A DNA stretch of 64,000 bases from Sphaerosporella brunnea. Lineage: Eukaryota > Ascomycota > Pezizomycetes > Pezizales > Pyronemataceae. The number at the start of each line of letters is the position of its first letter. Position 1 is the first letter of the stretch. The notes beneath the pieces are model-generated. The model did no database searches and had not been told where the DNA came from. It was given only the letters and a program-made list of their open reading frames with translations. The stretch spans positions 1-64,000 of the forward strand of contig VXIS01000209.1 in NCBI GenBank assembly GCA_008704415.1, given 5' to 3'. Of the stretch, positions 1-12,591 are shown one piece after another. Both the position numbers and the translations under genes were made by a program.

Positions 1-390
1 GTACCAAAAGGTGTCCAAGCAAACAAGAGGGCACCTCCTGAAGAGATGCGCTAAGTGACGACAAGAGCAGTATGACTTGTAGAGGGCAATCGGTGTGGCG
101 ACAAGAGAGGGTGATAAGGAGGGTTGGAGCAAGACCTCCAGTCCTGGAGCCAGAATTCTGGCAGATGCAAGGTGCACCGAAGCCGTCCTTGGCTTTCTGG
201 GGAGCACACAGGTGGGAAAGTGGCTGGAGAAGCCACAAGAATGATCATGACTATAAACCGATGTGTTTCCGTTGGATTTTCTTCTATATCTCCCTATGTT
301 TTTCCAAAACAATTCTTCTTGGTGCGCCCTTCAGATCACGCCTGTCTGCGGACACTTGAGGTCCAAGGGTAGATCTGTTTATATAGCCCC
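1..390. other. No supported gene
   Basis: Only short overlapping ORFs on both strands, none resembling a known protein. Nothing is assigned here. Confidence 0.5.
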
Positions 391-440
391 CATGTCATGG
401 CTGCAAGCGGCCGAATACAGGATGATTAAAACAAAAAACA
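391..440 (+). repeat. LINE-type 3' tail, copy 1
   Basis: About 50 bp that recur at 40009-40060 and 50704-50756 on the minus strand. The shared core is a CCGC-AAG-CGG-like hairpin, then CGAATAC, then ATGATTAAAACAAAAA. A short hairpin followed by an A-rich end is typical of 3' ends of fungal Tad-like LINEs, and the 40-kb copy lies directly downstream of a LINE RNase H fragment on the same strand. This copy has no recognisable coding sequence upstream, so it is a short 5'-truncated insertion or a SINE that shares the LINE tail. Confidence 0.55.
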
Positions 441-461
441 AGCACATTTCTCTTGCATATC

Positions 462-530
462 GCCGCCGTAGTGCAATGGTGTGCTCACTGTGAAATCTCG
501 CCATCGAAGTGTTTATGATACAAATCCCGC
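462..530 (+). repeat. tRNA-like sequence (possible SINE head)
   Basis: TAGTGCAATGG at 469-479 fits the RNA polymerase III A-box consensus TRGYNNARNNG. GATACAAATCC at 517-527 is close to a B box. The 48-base spacing is near that of a tRNA. The stems do not fold as a clean tRNA, so this is read as a tRNA-derived SINE head or a decayed tRNA, not a functional gene. Confidence 0.35.
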
Positions 531-1148
531 CTCCATATACCGCGCATTCATGGTAGATGGCAAAGAAACAATCCAATTCTAGCACACTGTGCCAGTGGAG
601 GCCGAATCCCACCTTGTTTTTGATACTGCGCTTTGTATGTGTCATGTGCCATCACCAGTCCATCGTGATGTGGATATCCAGAGGCAGGCTGAACCACGGC
701 GATGCGTTGCAAAAACAAATTGCTGACCGTCGCCCTTGCGGTTATGCACAACACCTTTCCGGAAGCCCGCCTTGATCCTTGTCACCGCTTACATGGCGAT
801 GCTGGAATCACATTCCGCTCAGACGGTGAGATAGCAACAGCCAGCCCGTCGCGATATGGATTAAGGTAAAGAAGAAAAGAACCGAGCAAACAGAACAACC
901 AGAGCTACTTATAGGGGTCCGCACATGACCCACAGACACGAACTCACACGGTGACTGCGGAGCTTGGGGGGAAGGCAGAGTACGCCGAGGCCGGGACCGC
1001 CGGGACCGAGACCGCTCGCTACCCACGTGTCCAGACAATCCAACAATCGGTGTGGCGCTTTGCCCCTTCTCATGATCAATGCCCGCCAACTTCTCTTTCT
1101 GCGGTTCCTTCCTCATTTTGCGGTCCGCACCCAAGTTAGATCTCCCTC

Positions 1149-1470
1149 TTGTTGCCCTCCTCCTCGTCCTCCTCCTGGCTCTCCTACGCCGCCTCAGATT
1201 CCATGCCGTTCCTTCCATTCCTCGTCCTCCCCCGCCTCGTTGGACGAAAATCCACCCCATCCGCCTCCTCTCCCTCATCCTCATCCTCCTCCTCCCCCTC
1301 TTCCTCCTCCTCCCCCTCATCGTCGTCCTCCCCCTCTTCCTCCTCCTCCCCCGCCTCGTCGTCCGAGAACCAGAATCCGCGCGATCCCTCCTCCTCCCCC
1401 TCCTCCTCCTCCTCATCCTCCGAGTCCTCCCACGTGTCGTCATCGTCGTCATCGTCGTCATGCGCGGTCC
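1149..1470. repeat. TCC/GAG-rich low-complexity tract
   Basis: About 320 bp of near-continuous TCC/CTC triplets ending in a TCG run. It reads as poly-Ser on the plus strand and as a long Asp/Glu-rich stretch on the minus strand (within an ORF at 1184-1705). An acidic disordered protein on the minus strand is conceivable, but no conserved domain flanks the tract, so it is annotated as a repeat only. Confidence 0.7.
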
Positions 1471-2315
1471 TGGCCGCCTCCAATCCCCAACCCCAACGAC
1501 AACGACGGAAACGCATGTTGCTCCATCTGCTGTGGCCCATTCCAAATGCGAGTGCTCGCGGCCGTCTAGCCCAGCGCAGCAACCGACAGATCTCGTATAG
1601 GAGATCCCCCCCCCTCCTTCCCGCGATGAGACTGAGGCGAAAGTGGGGTGGAAAAAGGCCGTGAGAACGAAGTGGAGGGGGCCTTCGGGACGTACTGGGA
1701 CACACTCAGCCGGGAAGAGCGTCCCGTGCTGGACCCAAGTGCGTCAAGTTCTACATAGGACGACAAGAGGCCACACCAAGCCAGCCATGACGCGCAAACC
1801 CTGAGGCGGAAAACAGAAGCAGGATCTGAAGGGGATGTGGATGGCGAAGGAGTAGGGGTAGTATGGCGACAGTCGTTTCCGCCTTCGATGTGTTTTCTTT
1901 TCCTGAGAGCCACAGGCAAACAAAACAAACAAACGTAGGGCTAAGCGGCAGGCAGAGTGACCGCAAGCAGCAGTCACGACTCCATGATACGCGCTTGGAA
2001 TAACGGATGCAGCAACGCGGCCGCCTTGAGGAGTTGTCAGCCAGACAGGTCTGAGAGGAGTTTCCAACGACATAGGGAACAACGACCCAGTAAGCGCAGT
2101 CGAGAGGTCGCCCGGCAACCAGTTTGAGATCTCAGCAGAACGGAAAAACATGGGCACTGGGATCGTATGAGTGGTTTGCGGCTATTGGTGGTTTTGTTGC
2201 CCGCCGTGCGCTAGGACGGTGAGCGCTGGACCCGGTCGGATCGCGTGGATGACATGCCGTGCGTAAATTCAGGCCACTAGGGAGCCGGGCAGGCGTCATC
2301 AAAATGCTGAGGACG
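1471..2315. other. No supported gene
   Basis: Overlapping ORFs under 140 codons, none recognisable. It ends at the target-site duplication GGACG (2311-2315) of the outer gypsy element. Confidence 0.5.
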
Positions 2316-2486
2316 TGTAGGACGAGCAAGCGACGTTTGGTAGTGAACGTGTTGTCTAAAGAAGAGAGGGGAAGCTATCTAGTAGTCGCCCCTTATATCC
2401 TTTCCCTTCCTTCACTGCCGTGCACTCCTATGCCCAAACCCGAACCCGTGCACTCCTTATACTCGAACCCGACATTGAACCCTACA
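2316..2486 (-). repeat. 3' LTR of outer gypsy element
   Basis: 171 bp, TG...CA ends. It differs from the copy at 14710-14880 at about five sites (two transitions, three transversions). The upstream 5 bp are the target duplication GGACG. Confidence 0.93.
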
Positions 2487-2525
2487 TCACTTTCCCCTTC
2501 ACATCAATCCTTTGCGTATAAAATT

Positions 2526-5500
2526 TTATCCCCAATACTCCTTTCGCTTTTTGCGTGCCTTCCCTTGCTGTGCCCTCTTCTTAGCCTCCCAATCGACCGG
2601 CTCCAAATTGTGCTTCTGATGATATTCTTCTACCAACTGCCTTGCATCGCGCAATCGATCTAATTCTAGCCATGCGGTGTCGCCGGTGTAATCGTCCCAC
2701 TCAACCAGATACCGGATGTTTTTCTTGTTGGTGCCCGTTGTAGAATGCTCGAGAATTGCCTTCAGCTCGCAGACACCTCCGCCATCCTTGGCCAATCTCA
2801 ATGGTGGAATGGGTTCTTGAGATCTTGCCTGATCAGTAGTGTCATGGCGAAATCGAGAGACATGGAACACTGGGTGAAGTGGAAGATCGGTGCGCAAGTC
2901 AGGCTTTGCTGCCGTCCCTCGTACCCAAATAATTTGGTGAGCGCCTCCATACCGGTGTTGTAATTTACTCGATCCTGGGACTGGGTTGCTATATGTCATG
3001 TGGCCCTTCGGTGCATCCAACAGCACCATATCCCCTTCTTGAAAACCGTCATCTTGTCGTTTCGTGTTGGCGTCAGCTCGTTGCGCATCCCTTGCAGCCT
3101 CAAGGTCATCTTTTGCTGCCAGTAACAAGGCTTCCATACGCTCGGCAAACTCTTTGCCCTGCTTGCAACAAGCAGACTCCTTGACGCTTCGTGCTCCAAT
3201 TGCTGCACCAAGCAACTCAATTTTCGACAAGGGTATGTAGCCAAGCTGAAATGGAGATCTCCCAAGTGCTTTCTGTGGTGTTGCGTTGTAGGCATATTCA
3301 GCAAGTGGCAGCAACCGATACCAACCCTTGCAGTCCTGCTCGTCTGTTCCAGTGATGACATACCGGGTGGAAAAACACTTCAAGTAGATTTCAACGATAT
3401 CATTGGCCTTTTCCGTCTGTCCATCGGTTTCGGGGTGTGCAGAAGAGTTCAGGCGAAGCTCGGTGCCAACCTCCTTTGTGAAGGCCTGCCAGAAGTTATT
3501 GACAAACCGTCTATCTCTGTCGCTCACAATGGAAGCGGGAATGCCGTGTAAAGGGAAGTACCGTTCGATAAAAAGCTGTACCGTTGCTTCTGCTCCAGTG
3601 GCCTTGTGGTATTGAATGAAATGAGCGCGTTTTGTCATATGATCGATGACCGACATAATCGCATCATAGCCAGCTTCTCTAGAGGGTGGAAGGTCAGTAA
3701 CAAAATCGATACCAATCCGCTCCCAACGTGCCTTAGGGATTGTCAGTTGATGGAGAAGCCCCATTGGTTTTTGATTTGATGGCTTGACGCGGAGGCATGT
3801 GCTGCAGCCCATTGTATATCTCCTGCAGTCTGCTCCCATTCGACGCCAGTAGAGGCCAAGCTGAGTCAGGCGAAGATGCATCTTAGCCGGCCCGGAGTGA
3901 CCTGCTACCATAGTATCATGAACTTCTCATAACAGGTTTTGTCGAATATCACCCGCTGGTATACAAACCAGATTTTTGTGCATTAATACTCCCTCTTCTG
4001 AAAGGGTGAAGCGGCGGCTCCGTTCCCACTCTGTCTTGCTGATTGTCTGTCGCACTTCCTTCAGCGTTGCTTCACGAAATTTCTTCACCCGCTGAGGATC
4101 CCAGTTTTCAAAGTCGTCACTGTCCAACTGCTCTTGGAGCTTTTTTTCTGCCTGTAGAATCTTCCACACCGGAGCAAGCCATTGGTCTTCAATGTATCCA
4201 GAAATAAGCTCGTCCCGCGCATGTGCAATCTTCTCAACTACTGCTTCTGTTACCATGGCTGACACCTCGAAATTGTTGGGTGCCGTGTCAACCTGAGCGT
4301 CCTTGTCTTCAATATGGGAGCTCTTCTGAAGCGTAGGACCTTGAAGTGGTAGTTGGGCCATTTCCAAGGCATACGCTACTCGACGCTCTTGTTTGCGGCG
4401 CAACCACACCTCTCGGGATGAAGGCTTGTCATCACAGCGTGCATCAATCGTGTGAATGACCTCATCGTAACGACGAGACAAGGCATCAGCAATATCGTTT
4501 TTTAAACCTGGCCAATATTTAATGCTAAAATCATAACCCAACAAGGTTGCAAAGTAGCTCATCTGTCGATGAATAAGGCGTTGAGACAGTAGATGTTGGA
4601 TGGTGTGATGGTCAGTGTAAACAGTGAATCGTGCCTGCTGTAAATAGTAACGCCAATGAAGAACGGCCTCCTCAATAGCTAAAAGTTCGCAATCATAGGC
4701 CCCGTGATTGCGTTGTGCCGGTGTCAACTGTCGGGAATAGAAAGCAATGGTTCGCTCCACTTCCTTTCCATCCACCTGCTGCTTTTGCATAAGGACGGCC
4801 CCTACCGCATTTTGTGACGCATCTGTTCGTACAATGTATTTTCCATCCTGTGTTGGGATTGCCAGTACCGGGGCATGTGTGACCAAGTATTTGAGCTGTG
4901 TGAACTCATCCTCGCAGGCTTTGGTCCATTTGAATTGATTGGGTTTTGCTGTTGACGCTGTATAGAGTGGTCTAGCCACGTCTGCGAATCCAGGCACAAA
5001 TTTCCGGTAGTAACCCACTAAGCCCAGAAAGCTCTTGACCGCTCGTGGTGAGGCTGGAGTTCCCCATTCTGAGACTGCGGCAGCCTTTGTTGTATCAACA
5101 TGCATGCCATCGCCGTCAACGCGGAAGCCAAGGAAATCCAAGCCATCTGCAAAGAACTCGCATTTACGACGTTCCACCTTCATTCCGAATGTACGCAGTA
5201 TTGCGGAGTACTTCCCGTACGTGCTGATTGTGCTCTTCCAACGTATTAGAGTGTACCAAGATGTCGTCCAAATACACCTTGATGAAGCTCCGTAAGTGTG
5301 GGTTTGCCTGAAGAATTTTGTTCATCCAACGCATGAAAAATGCAGGTGCATTCGCCAAGCCAAAGGGGATAACTGTCCACTCAAATAGTCCGAATTTTGT
5401 AACAAAGGCTGTCTTGGGGCGGTCCTCCTCGGCAATATCCAGTGGATTGTAACCGCTTGCGAGGTCCATTTTGGAAAAGACGCGGGCACCTTCCAGGCCA

Positions 5501-6747
5501 TCCATAAGGTCATCAATTAATGGAAGTGGGTAGCGGTCTTTTTTCGTAAGTTTGTTGTGTTCTTGATCATCGATGACCATCCGTAGCTTTGTCAGGCTCC
5601 CATCCGGTCCCTTCTTTGGCACAAACAATACAGGGGCACCAAATGAGGAAGATGATGGTCTAATCTATCCCTTTTCGAGTGCAATTGTCAACACCTTTAC
5701 CAATTCCTCCGTTTCAGCGCGGGATAGTCTGTATGGGGTTTTAAACGGTGTTCCGGCGTCGTCGACCAATTCAATATGCATTTCCACAGCCTTGCCGTCC
5801 TTCCATTGAATGGGTATTCCTTTCAGTGCCTCAAAGACATCTGCAAAGTCCTCAGCCAAGCCCTGCTCCAAGGCAGCCTGTGTATCATTATCCTTCTCCA
5901 TTCCCACGGTAAAGGCATAATTCTCCATTTCTTCTGGGGTTTGAATGTTGCGTAGGCGAACCAGGAAGGCACCCTTCTTTTTTCGAGCGTCCCGATCCAC
6001 CGCGCCACCACCCCATACAACCTGGACCTTGTTGAGTATTGCGTTGATGAAATCCATATCGTCGTTGGTTTTGCTTCAACATTCTTTGCCTTTCCATGGC
6101 CATAATCCCAACAACATTCCCGCCCATGATGTGTTAGGTATTGTTGATTTGTTGCCCGCGGTTTCATCCGTGTGAGCCTCCTCGTGATTTAATTTCTTTC
6201 GAGCATGGATCCATATTGCATTGCGCTCGTAGTCGATGGTATGACAACCGTTCATCTCCGTGTACCAAGGCTTTCCAAGAATAACGTCGTATTCATCCAT
6301 GTCGATTACTGTCATCCATCGTTCGCATTGATGCCCACTGAGCCAGAGGTTGACAAGTATCTGCTCGTGTTTCATCCTGACAAGCTTTTTCTCTGTTGCC
6401 ACCTTAACCCGTACCATCTTGCCGGTGTTGACAATCTCTCCAGCACCTTGAGAAACCAAGGAATTCGCCATCGTCTGACTCACAAAAAAATCCAATGCAC
6501 TGTTATCAAACAATGTATATGCTGCTTTGTGACTTCTATTACTACTTATACCATCCCACCATCGTATTTGTCCATTGAATCGAAGGAGATTGTGTGCATT
6601 TTCATTGTCTAGGCTAGTACAAAAAGGTTCTCGCACCGTTTCTTTCGCACTCTCCAGTGATGTAGTAGTAACAGTCGTCAAAAGGGGAGTAGACGCAGCT
6701 ACTGCTCCCCGCCGCCATTTCCTGCCTCCGCTCGCTTCGTTCCCATC
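2526..6747 (-). pseudogene. Outer gypsy Pol polyprotein (broken)
   Basis: Encodes the Ty3/gypsy Pol enzymes in order. The protease lies near 6510, with active site FDNSA where DSGA or DTGA is usual. The reverse transcriptase at about 5650-5200 has YLDDILVHS. RNase H starts near 4860 (VRTDAS). The integrase at about 3900-3200 has an HHCC finger (C-TMGCSTC) and DDE residues in GIDFVTD, VSDRD and TDGQTEKAN. A chromodomain-like tail at about 2790-2650 has YLVEWDDYTGD. The frame is interrupted by TGA at 6076-6078, TAG at 5665-5667 and TGA at 3927-3929, and by a one-base shift near 5200. The frame opens just after a stop near 6750 and overlaps the gag end in the -1 frame. Two substitutions at the protease active site are also consistent with G-to-A change. 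Not functional. Confidence 0.9.
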
Positions 6748-8297
6748 TCAACAACGGTCTTTGAGCCTGTTGTCTTGATCTCAGTAGCATTGACTTGGGG
6801 TCCAAAGCGTGGTCCTCCGTTGCTTGCCTTCCGCGGACAGTTCTTGCGAATATGCCCCACGTTCTTGCAGCCTCAGCATTCCTGAGTTGCCTCGTACGCC
6901 TGCTGCATAGTTGAACTGAGACTGGAGCTGGCAATTGAGTTTCCAGGTTTCTTTTTCTCGAACTTTTTGTTGAATCCCATTTTGGTGAAGTTTGCTTTCA
7001 TTGACTCGTTCACCAACCGTGTCAGGTTCGCCTGCCAATCCATGGCATTGGGGTCTGCAGCTGGGGGAGTGGGACTGCTGCGAGCAATATCACGGGTGGA
7101 ACGATGATAGATCCTCTCATCCAAACGCTCTACCCAACTCATCGTAGTTGCCAGGTCTGGAGCATGATTGCCGCGTTGCTCAATATCAAATATCTACTTT
7201 TTGTAATCGATTGCCAGTTGCTGCTTTGAGCTCGCACGATCAAGTTTCTTGATGTAAGCTCCAAGTAAATCAGCGGGGTCCTCGCCAGTTGCCAGCTTGA
7301 CATTAGATGCCAGGCGAAGGAACTCTTGGTTGAAGGAGTCCATTTTGACTGTTTTTCTCGATATCACCATGTCGTCAAACGCTCAGATCGCTTGCTGCTT
7401 AGCCGATGAGGGAATAAATCAGTCCTTCATCTCTTTTTTGAAGGTATCCCAAGTAGGTGTTGTATTAACGCCGGGGATCCACTTATTATTTGCCCACTGT
7501 AGAGCTCCGGGGTACGTTGCCTTGGCAGGGTTGCGTAGCTGCATAATCGCAGCGTTCGACCAAACTCTAGTGTCAAGTGGTACCTCAATCCCCAAAGACT
7601 GAGTACTAGCTTCGCGCAAGCCACGTTCCATAGCCGTCAGGAAATCATTAATAGCCGCAACACTCGTATCGCCGTCATAGGTAGGCAGGTTGGTATCTTT
7701 GACTCGGAAGATTCGCGGGTCCGAACCAGTTGTCCTGGTAAAGAGGGTGTTCGTACCCACCATTGGTTGGCGCATCTGACGGTGTAGGTCAAGCAGTTCA
7801 GCATTTAAGCTGCTTACTTCCTGTGTCTTTTCGTCCACTTTGTCTTTCACCTTTTTCAGTTCCTCTTCAAGATGCCGACGCCAGTTGCTCACGTCTTGTG
7901 TCTTTTGGTCCACCTCGTCCTTTGCCTTTTTCAGTTCCTCTTCAACATGCCGGCGCCAGGTCGTCTCGCGATCAACAAGGTAAAGTCCATCACGCACCAT
8001 ATCGGCAAGGGCTGCGTTGTAGAGAATGTTTTTTCGTAATTCTTCTTCACTAATCATGGTCGGGTCGGTCTTCAAGCTGAACCCCATGCAGACTGCATCG
8101 TATCAAAACTTATAGAACTCCGTAGTGTGCTGGTCATTGGGAACATCTCGGAAGTTGAAGTTCCAATTCGGCATTGTTAAAGTTCCAAAGTCAAGGACAG
8201 GTGCCTTTCCCTTCCCCTTGTCGCTCAGTGAGATCTTGGAGGAGCCGGCTGGGTGCGGGCCAAAGTGCGGGTGTAGTCGGTTGGTGGCATCGATCAT
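6699..8297 (-). pseudogene. Outer gypsy Gag (broken)
   Basis: Structural protein of the virus-like particle. The ATG at 8295-8297 is chosen because it opens the frame just below the insertion point of the inner element, whose target duplication lies at 8319-8323. The one continuous frame carries five stops: TGA 8103, TAG 7194, and TGA at 7419, 7383 and 6873. It ends at TAG 6699-6701. A charged coiled coil contains two consecutive 24-26-residue repeats (TWRRHVEEELKK and NWRRHLEEELKK). A zinc knuckle C-x2-C-x4-H-x4-C lies near 6880-6840, with the TGA at 6873 inside it. Each stop can arise from a sense codon by one C:G-to-T:A change. Confidence 0.85.
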
Positions 8298-8323
8298 TGA
8301 CCCGCTGGTATAGTGGAGCGGGT

Positions 8324-8455
8324 TGTCGCGAGGGATAGGGGTTGGTTTGTAGGGGAAAGGTTGATTGATCCTAAGCGACGCCAGCGGGGAACAGGTCTAT
8401 CTAGGTTCCCTCACTAGTCGTCACTCGTACCTATGTACCTATGTATATCCCTACA
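8324..8455 (-). repeat. 3' LTR of inner gypsy element
   Basis: 132 bp, identical to 14191-14322. Preceded by target duplication CGGGT. Unusually short for a gypsy LTR. Confidence 0.95.
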
Positions 8456-8508
8456 TCACCTCCCCGATGACAAAAAAGAAATCCCCTATCTCCATCCTCT
8501 CAGTCCTC

Positions 8509-11500
8509 CTAGTCTTTTTCCTCCTTGCAATCATCTGCCTCGAAAACCGTGATATCCACTGCTCCGTCTTCTACCTCCATTACCCATGCTTGCCTTTTCC
8601 GTCGTTTGCGCCGGGGCCGTGTTTTTGCCTTCTCGGCTGCCAGTACACGCTGCAACTCCTCATCCGCAGCCTGAAATTCCTGCAGTATCTCCATTCCACC
8701 GCCAGTAAACATCTCTGCTGGCTCCCAAGTCAACTCCTCATCGTTTTCCCATTTTACCTCGTACTCGATCCGTCCACCCTCATCCGGGTTTCGGCGCCAT
8801 GAGCGAATTTCCTCAACTCCATACTCTGCCTCAGGCTGTGCTTTTGCATGGGCTCGTGTGACGCGCAGTGCAGGAGCTGGTGCCTGCGGTCGTGAGTGAT
8901 CAATGGTCGAGGGCTTGAGTGAAGCCACATTCTGAGTGCGTGCTATCTTCCAGTTCTTGGGCAATAGAACTTCAAACGCATTTTCACCGTGCTGCTTTCC
9001 AAGCTCAAATTCTCCGATATACTTCTGGTGTAGTACTTTACGGTGGTTATCGGTGTCGGTGGCATACGTGATTGGTAGGTTCTTTGCGGACAACAGAACT
9101 TTATCTCCTTGCTGAAAGGTATGTGGTTGTCGATGCTTGTTGGCTTCTGCTACTTGCTGTTCCTGCGCGTGCTGAAGATTTTGTCGTAGTCGACTAAGCG
9201 TGTTCACCATTTCTGCTGCGAATGTACGGCCATCTGCCGGCAAATTCACCTGTCCGGGCCGACTCCTCAGACCTTCTCTACGGCTTCGTTCTTATCCAAC
9301 ACTTGCAAGAGCATCAAGTGGCATGCGAGGGATGTAACCGAGATCAGCTTCAAATGGAGACATTTCGATCGACTTCTGCCGTGTTGCGTTGTATGCGAAT
9401 TCTGCGAGAGCGAGCAGTTGATCCCATTCATCCTGGCGTTCGCCTGCATATGACCTGAGATATCGCTCAACAATCGAGTTTGCCTTTTCAGCCTGCCCAT
9501 CAGTTTGAGGGTGAAATGCTGTTGACATACGGAGCTTGGTATCGAATTCACTCATCAGGGTCTCCCAGAATGTTGATGTGAATCGTATGTCGCGATCGGA
9601 GACAATCGCATCCGGGAGTCCATGGTATCGCACGTAGTGGTCCCGGAAAATCTCAGCAAACTTTACAGCTGTCAGGTCCTTCTCCGTGGTCGCAATCCAG
9701 TGTGTACGCTTTGTCAAAGCATCGATAATAGTGATGATGGTGTCATTTCCATCCTTCGTCACCGGTAACTTTGTAATAAAATCGATATTAATTCTCCGCC
9801 ATCTCTCGTCCGGGATATCCAAGGGCTGTAGGAGTCCGTACGGCTTCTGATTTGATGACTTGGTGCGTGCACATGTTGCACAGCCTTGCACATAGCGCTT
9901 CACTTCCTGATACATTCGCGGCCAAAAGAACCTTCGTGCAATTGTTTCGTACGTTCTGCTAAGCCCAAAGTGGACTCCAACTGCCGCATCATGTGCCTCT
10001 CGAAGAATGCGATACTTGATATCTTTTATCTGCGGGATGACCAGACAGCCAGTATGGTTGTGAATGATCATACCATCGTCCAAATGGTAGTGTCGTCCAC
10101 GAGAGTGCTGGCGTCGAAGGTCGGCCTTGTGCTGTCGCTCCTCTCCTGGTGACCGTTTGCCAACTGGGTTCGGTTCTGGTTGTAAATGATACAACACATC
10201 GCGGCAGTAGGGATCCTCCAAATATCCATGACGGATGCTCTCGAACCATTCCTTGCCGTCTTCAATAGCCAGTTGAAATAGCTCCTCATTCGCCAATGAC
10301 TTGCTCGCAGATGTCAAGCGTGGTAGTGGTGGCTCCTTGTAATCAGGACGTCTACTCAGGGCATCCTGCACGTAGTTCTTTGCTCCCGGTAAGTATTCAA
10401 CATCAAAATCATACTCCATCATATCCTCAAGAGCACGCATCCGACGTTGACTGAGCTTTGGTTGCTGTAGCATGTGGCGTAAGCTGGCGTGATCAGTTGA
10501 TATGGTTGTGTGGCGGCCCAGTAAGTAGTATCGCCAATGCTTCAGAGCGTCACGGATTGCAAGAAGTTCCTTGTCGTATGTGGAATAACGTTGTTCCGCA
10601 CCGTGAAGTTTGCGTGAGAAATAGGCCAGTACTTTCTCCTCAAAGCTTTGGCCGTCATCGTCCGTTTGCTGTAGCTGTCTCAGCGTGGCACCAATGCCAA
10701 AATCTGAAGCATCTGTTCGAACAAGGAATTCACTGTTTCCAGCCTCCGGTAGTGCCAGACAGGGTTCTGACGTTAGTACTTCCTTGAGATCTGCCATAGC
10801 CTGCTCCAGCCTTGCCTGATTCTCAGTATTGGCCACATGCGCACGGAATTCATGCTTGCTCATATTGAGGACCTCGAAGAACGGTAAAGCCTTGATGGCA
10901 AACTTGGGTACGAACTTGCGGTATGCTCCTGCAAGGCCCAGAAAGATCCGAGCGTCCTTGGGTGATTGAATCATTGGCCAGCTGGCGATTGACTTGATCT
11001 TGTCTTCCGTTAGACGGATACCCTTGCCATCAATGTGGAAGCCAACAAAGTTGGTTTCCTGATGACCAAACGCGCATTTCTTGTCCTTCAGGCGGAACCC
11101 ATTCTTTTGCAGCGTATCCAGGACCGCTTTTACATGCCACTCATGTTCCTCCATTGTTGCCGAGAATATCAGAATATCGTCAATAAACACCACACAGTAT
11201 GCTTTGTGAGGTGCAAGCAGCTCAGTGACCATTCGCATAAACCAGGCTGGTGCCGTGGCTATACCTTGCGGTATAACAAGCCATTCCCACAGGCCGTGTG
11301 GACCGACAAATGCAGTCTTTTCAATATCTTCTGGAGCGACACGATTCTGCGAGTATCCGCTCCAAAAGTCCATTTTTGAAAAGAACTTCTTGCCCTGAAG
11401 TTTATCGATGAGTTCCTCTGGTAGTGGTAGCGGAAATCGATCCTTGATGGTAATTGCATTGAGTGCTCGATAGTCGATTACCATACGTAGTTCTCCAGGC

Positions 11501-12591
11501 GCTCCACCTGGTTTGGGAACAAATAACACTGGGGCTGCATAGGGTGAGCGACTGCGTCGGATATGTCGTTTGCTGCTGAATAGCTTTGTCTGCCGCTTAT
11601 ACTCATCCCATTCTGCCGGGGTAAGGCGATATGGAGCTTGGTATGGAGCTTGAGATCCGGGAACCAGTCGTATACGGAAATCGCCAAACTTAGGTCGGTG
11701 TGGAGGCAACCCTTCTGGTTCCTTGAAGAGGTCTGCATACTCCTTACGAATTTTGGCATCCATAGGACTTGGACTTTCCACTTGATTCAACTCCGCTGCA
11801 AATAGCTCGTGAATGGTCTTTGCTGCTTCCAAGCTTGCCAGGCGACGTGTTCGTGCAGAAACAGGCTCCATGCGACGTGAAGAGTAATACTCTCGGCATG
11901 CGGTTGTGGATATCGCCATGTCCTCGTACTCCCTTTCACCAGGTGGATCAATGTATGCGACCACCTGCTCAACAACCATAAGATCAATGCCATCCTCTCG
12001 TCCTTCTCCTTTTTCCTTCTCCTCCTCGGAAGTGCCACATTCTCGTCCTTTTCCTTTGTCCTTCTCCTCCTCTGAAGTGTCACCTTCTCGTCCTACACCT
12101 CTCACCAGGCCGCGGAGGCGAACAGCTTCGATTCCGCCCACCGGGTAGATTGTTATGACGTTGGTGGTATGATTGATGTCGTGCTTGATCTCCTCCATCC
12201 AATCTTTGCCAAAGATTATGTCGTATTTCACCAGGTTGTATAGTGTGAACCAACCTGAGTATTTGAAACGACCGAATGCGATTTTCAGCTTCACTTGCAC
12301 TCGTGGCAGGTTTTCCACTTTTCCGGCTGTCGTGAGTTCCATATTTCCACGGTTGCGTCTCTCCATCTTCTCTCCTGCCGCTGCTTCAATTGCCTCCACC
12401 ATTGACGGTGTAACAAATTTATGGCTTGCTCCACCATCCATCAACGAATAAGCTGTAGCCACTCTCTTCTCTTCGCGACTTAGAACCGGCAAATTGAAAT
12501 GTAGTAGATTAGCTGAATCTCCATCAACTATGCTAAGCTCCATTTTGACCGATCTGTGGGCTGTCGTGCGCGTGGCGGCAGCCCGAGTCAA
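8509..12591 (-). pseudogene. Inner gypsy Pol polyprotein, one in-frame stop
   Basis: About 1361 codons. The protease near 12430 has SLMDGGASHKF. The reverse transcriptase near 11180 has VFIDDILIFS, with FIDD instead of the usual Y-x-DD. RNase H at about 10710-10420 includes VRTDASDFGIGA. The integrase at about 10010-9450 has GCATCARTK for the finger and IDFITKLP, VSDRDIRF and TDGQAEKAN for the DDE core. After TAA at 9292-9294 the same frame continues through a GPY/F-like region to a chromodomain near 8790-8690 (YEVKWENDEELTWEPAEMF). It overlaps the gag end by four bases in the -1 frame. No initiating ATG is present at the overlap, so expression probably needs a -1 frameshift. Chromodomains in this family guide integration to marked chromatin. 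Confidence 0.92.

Noticed and set aside
808..1705. Arg-rich and Asp/Glu-rich minus-strand ORFs as genes
   Set aside because: They are two readings of the same TCC triplet tract, with no domain outside it.
3927..8105. Reassignment of TGA to tryptophan or arginine in this genome
   Set aside because: TAG and TAA also interrupt the same kinds of elements, intact ORFs (16592-18025) end normally, and all stops are explained by single transitions in decaying copies.
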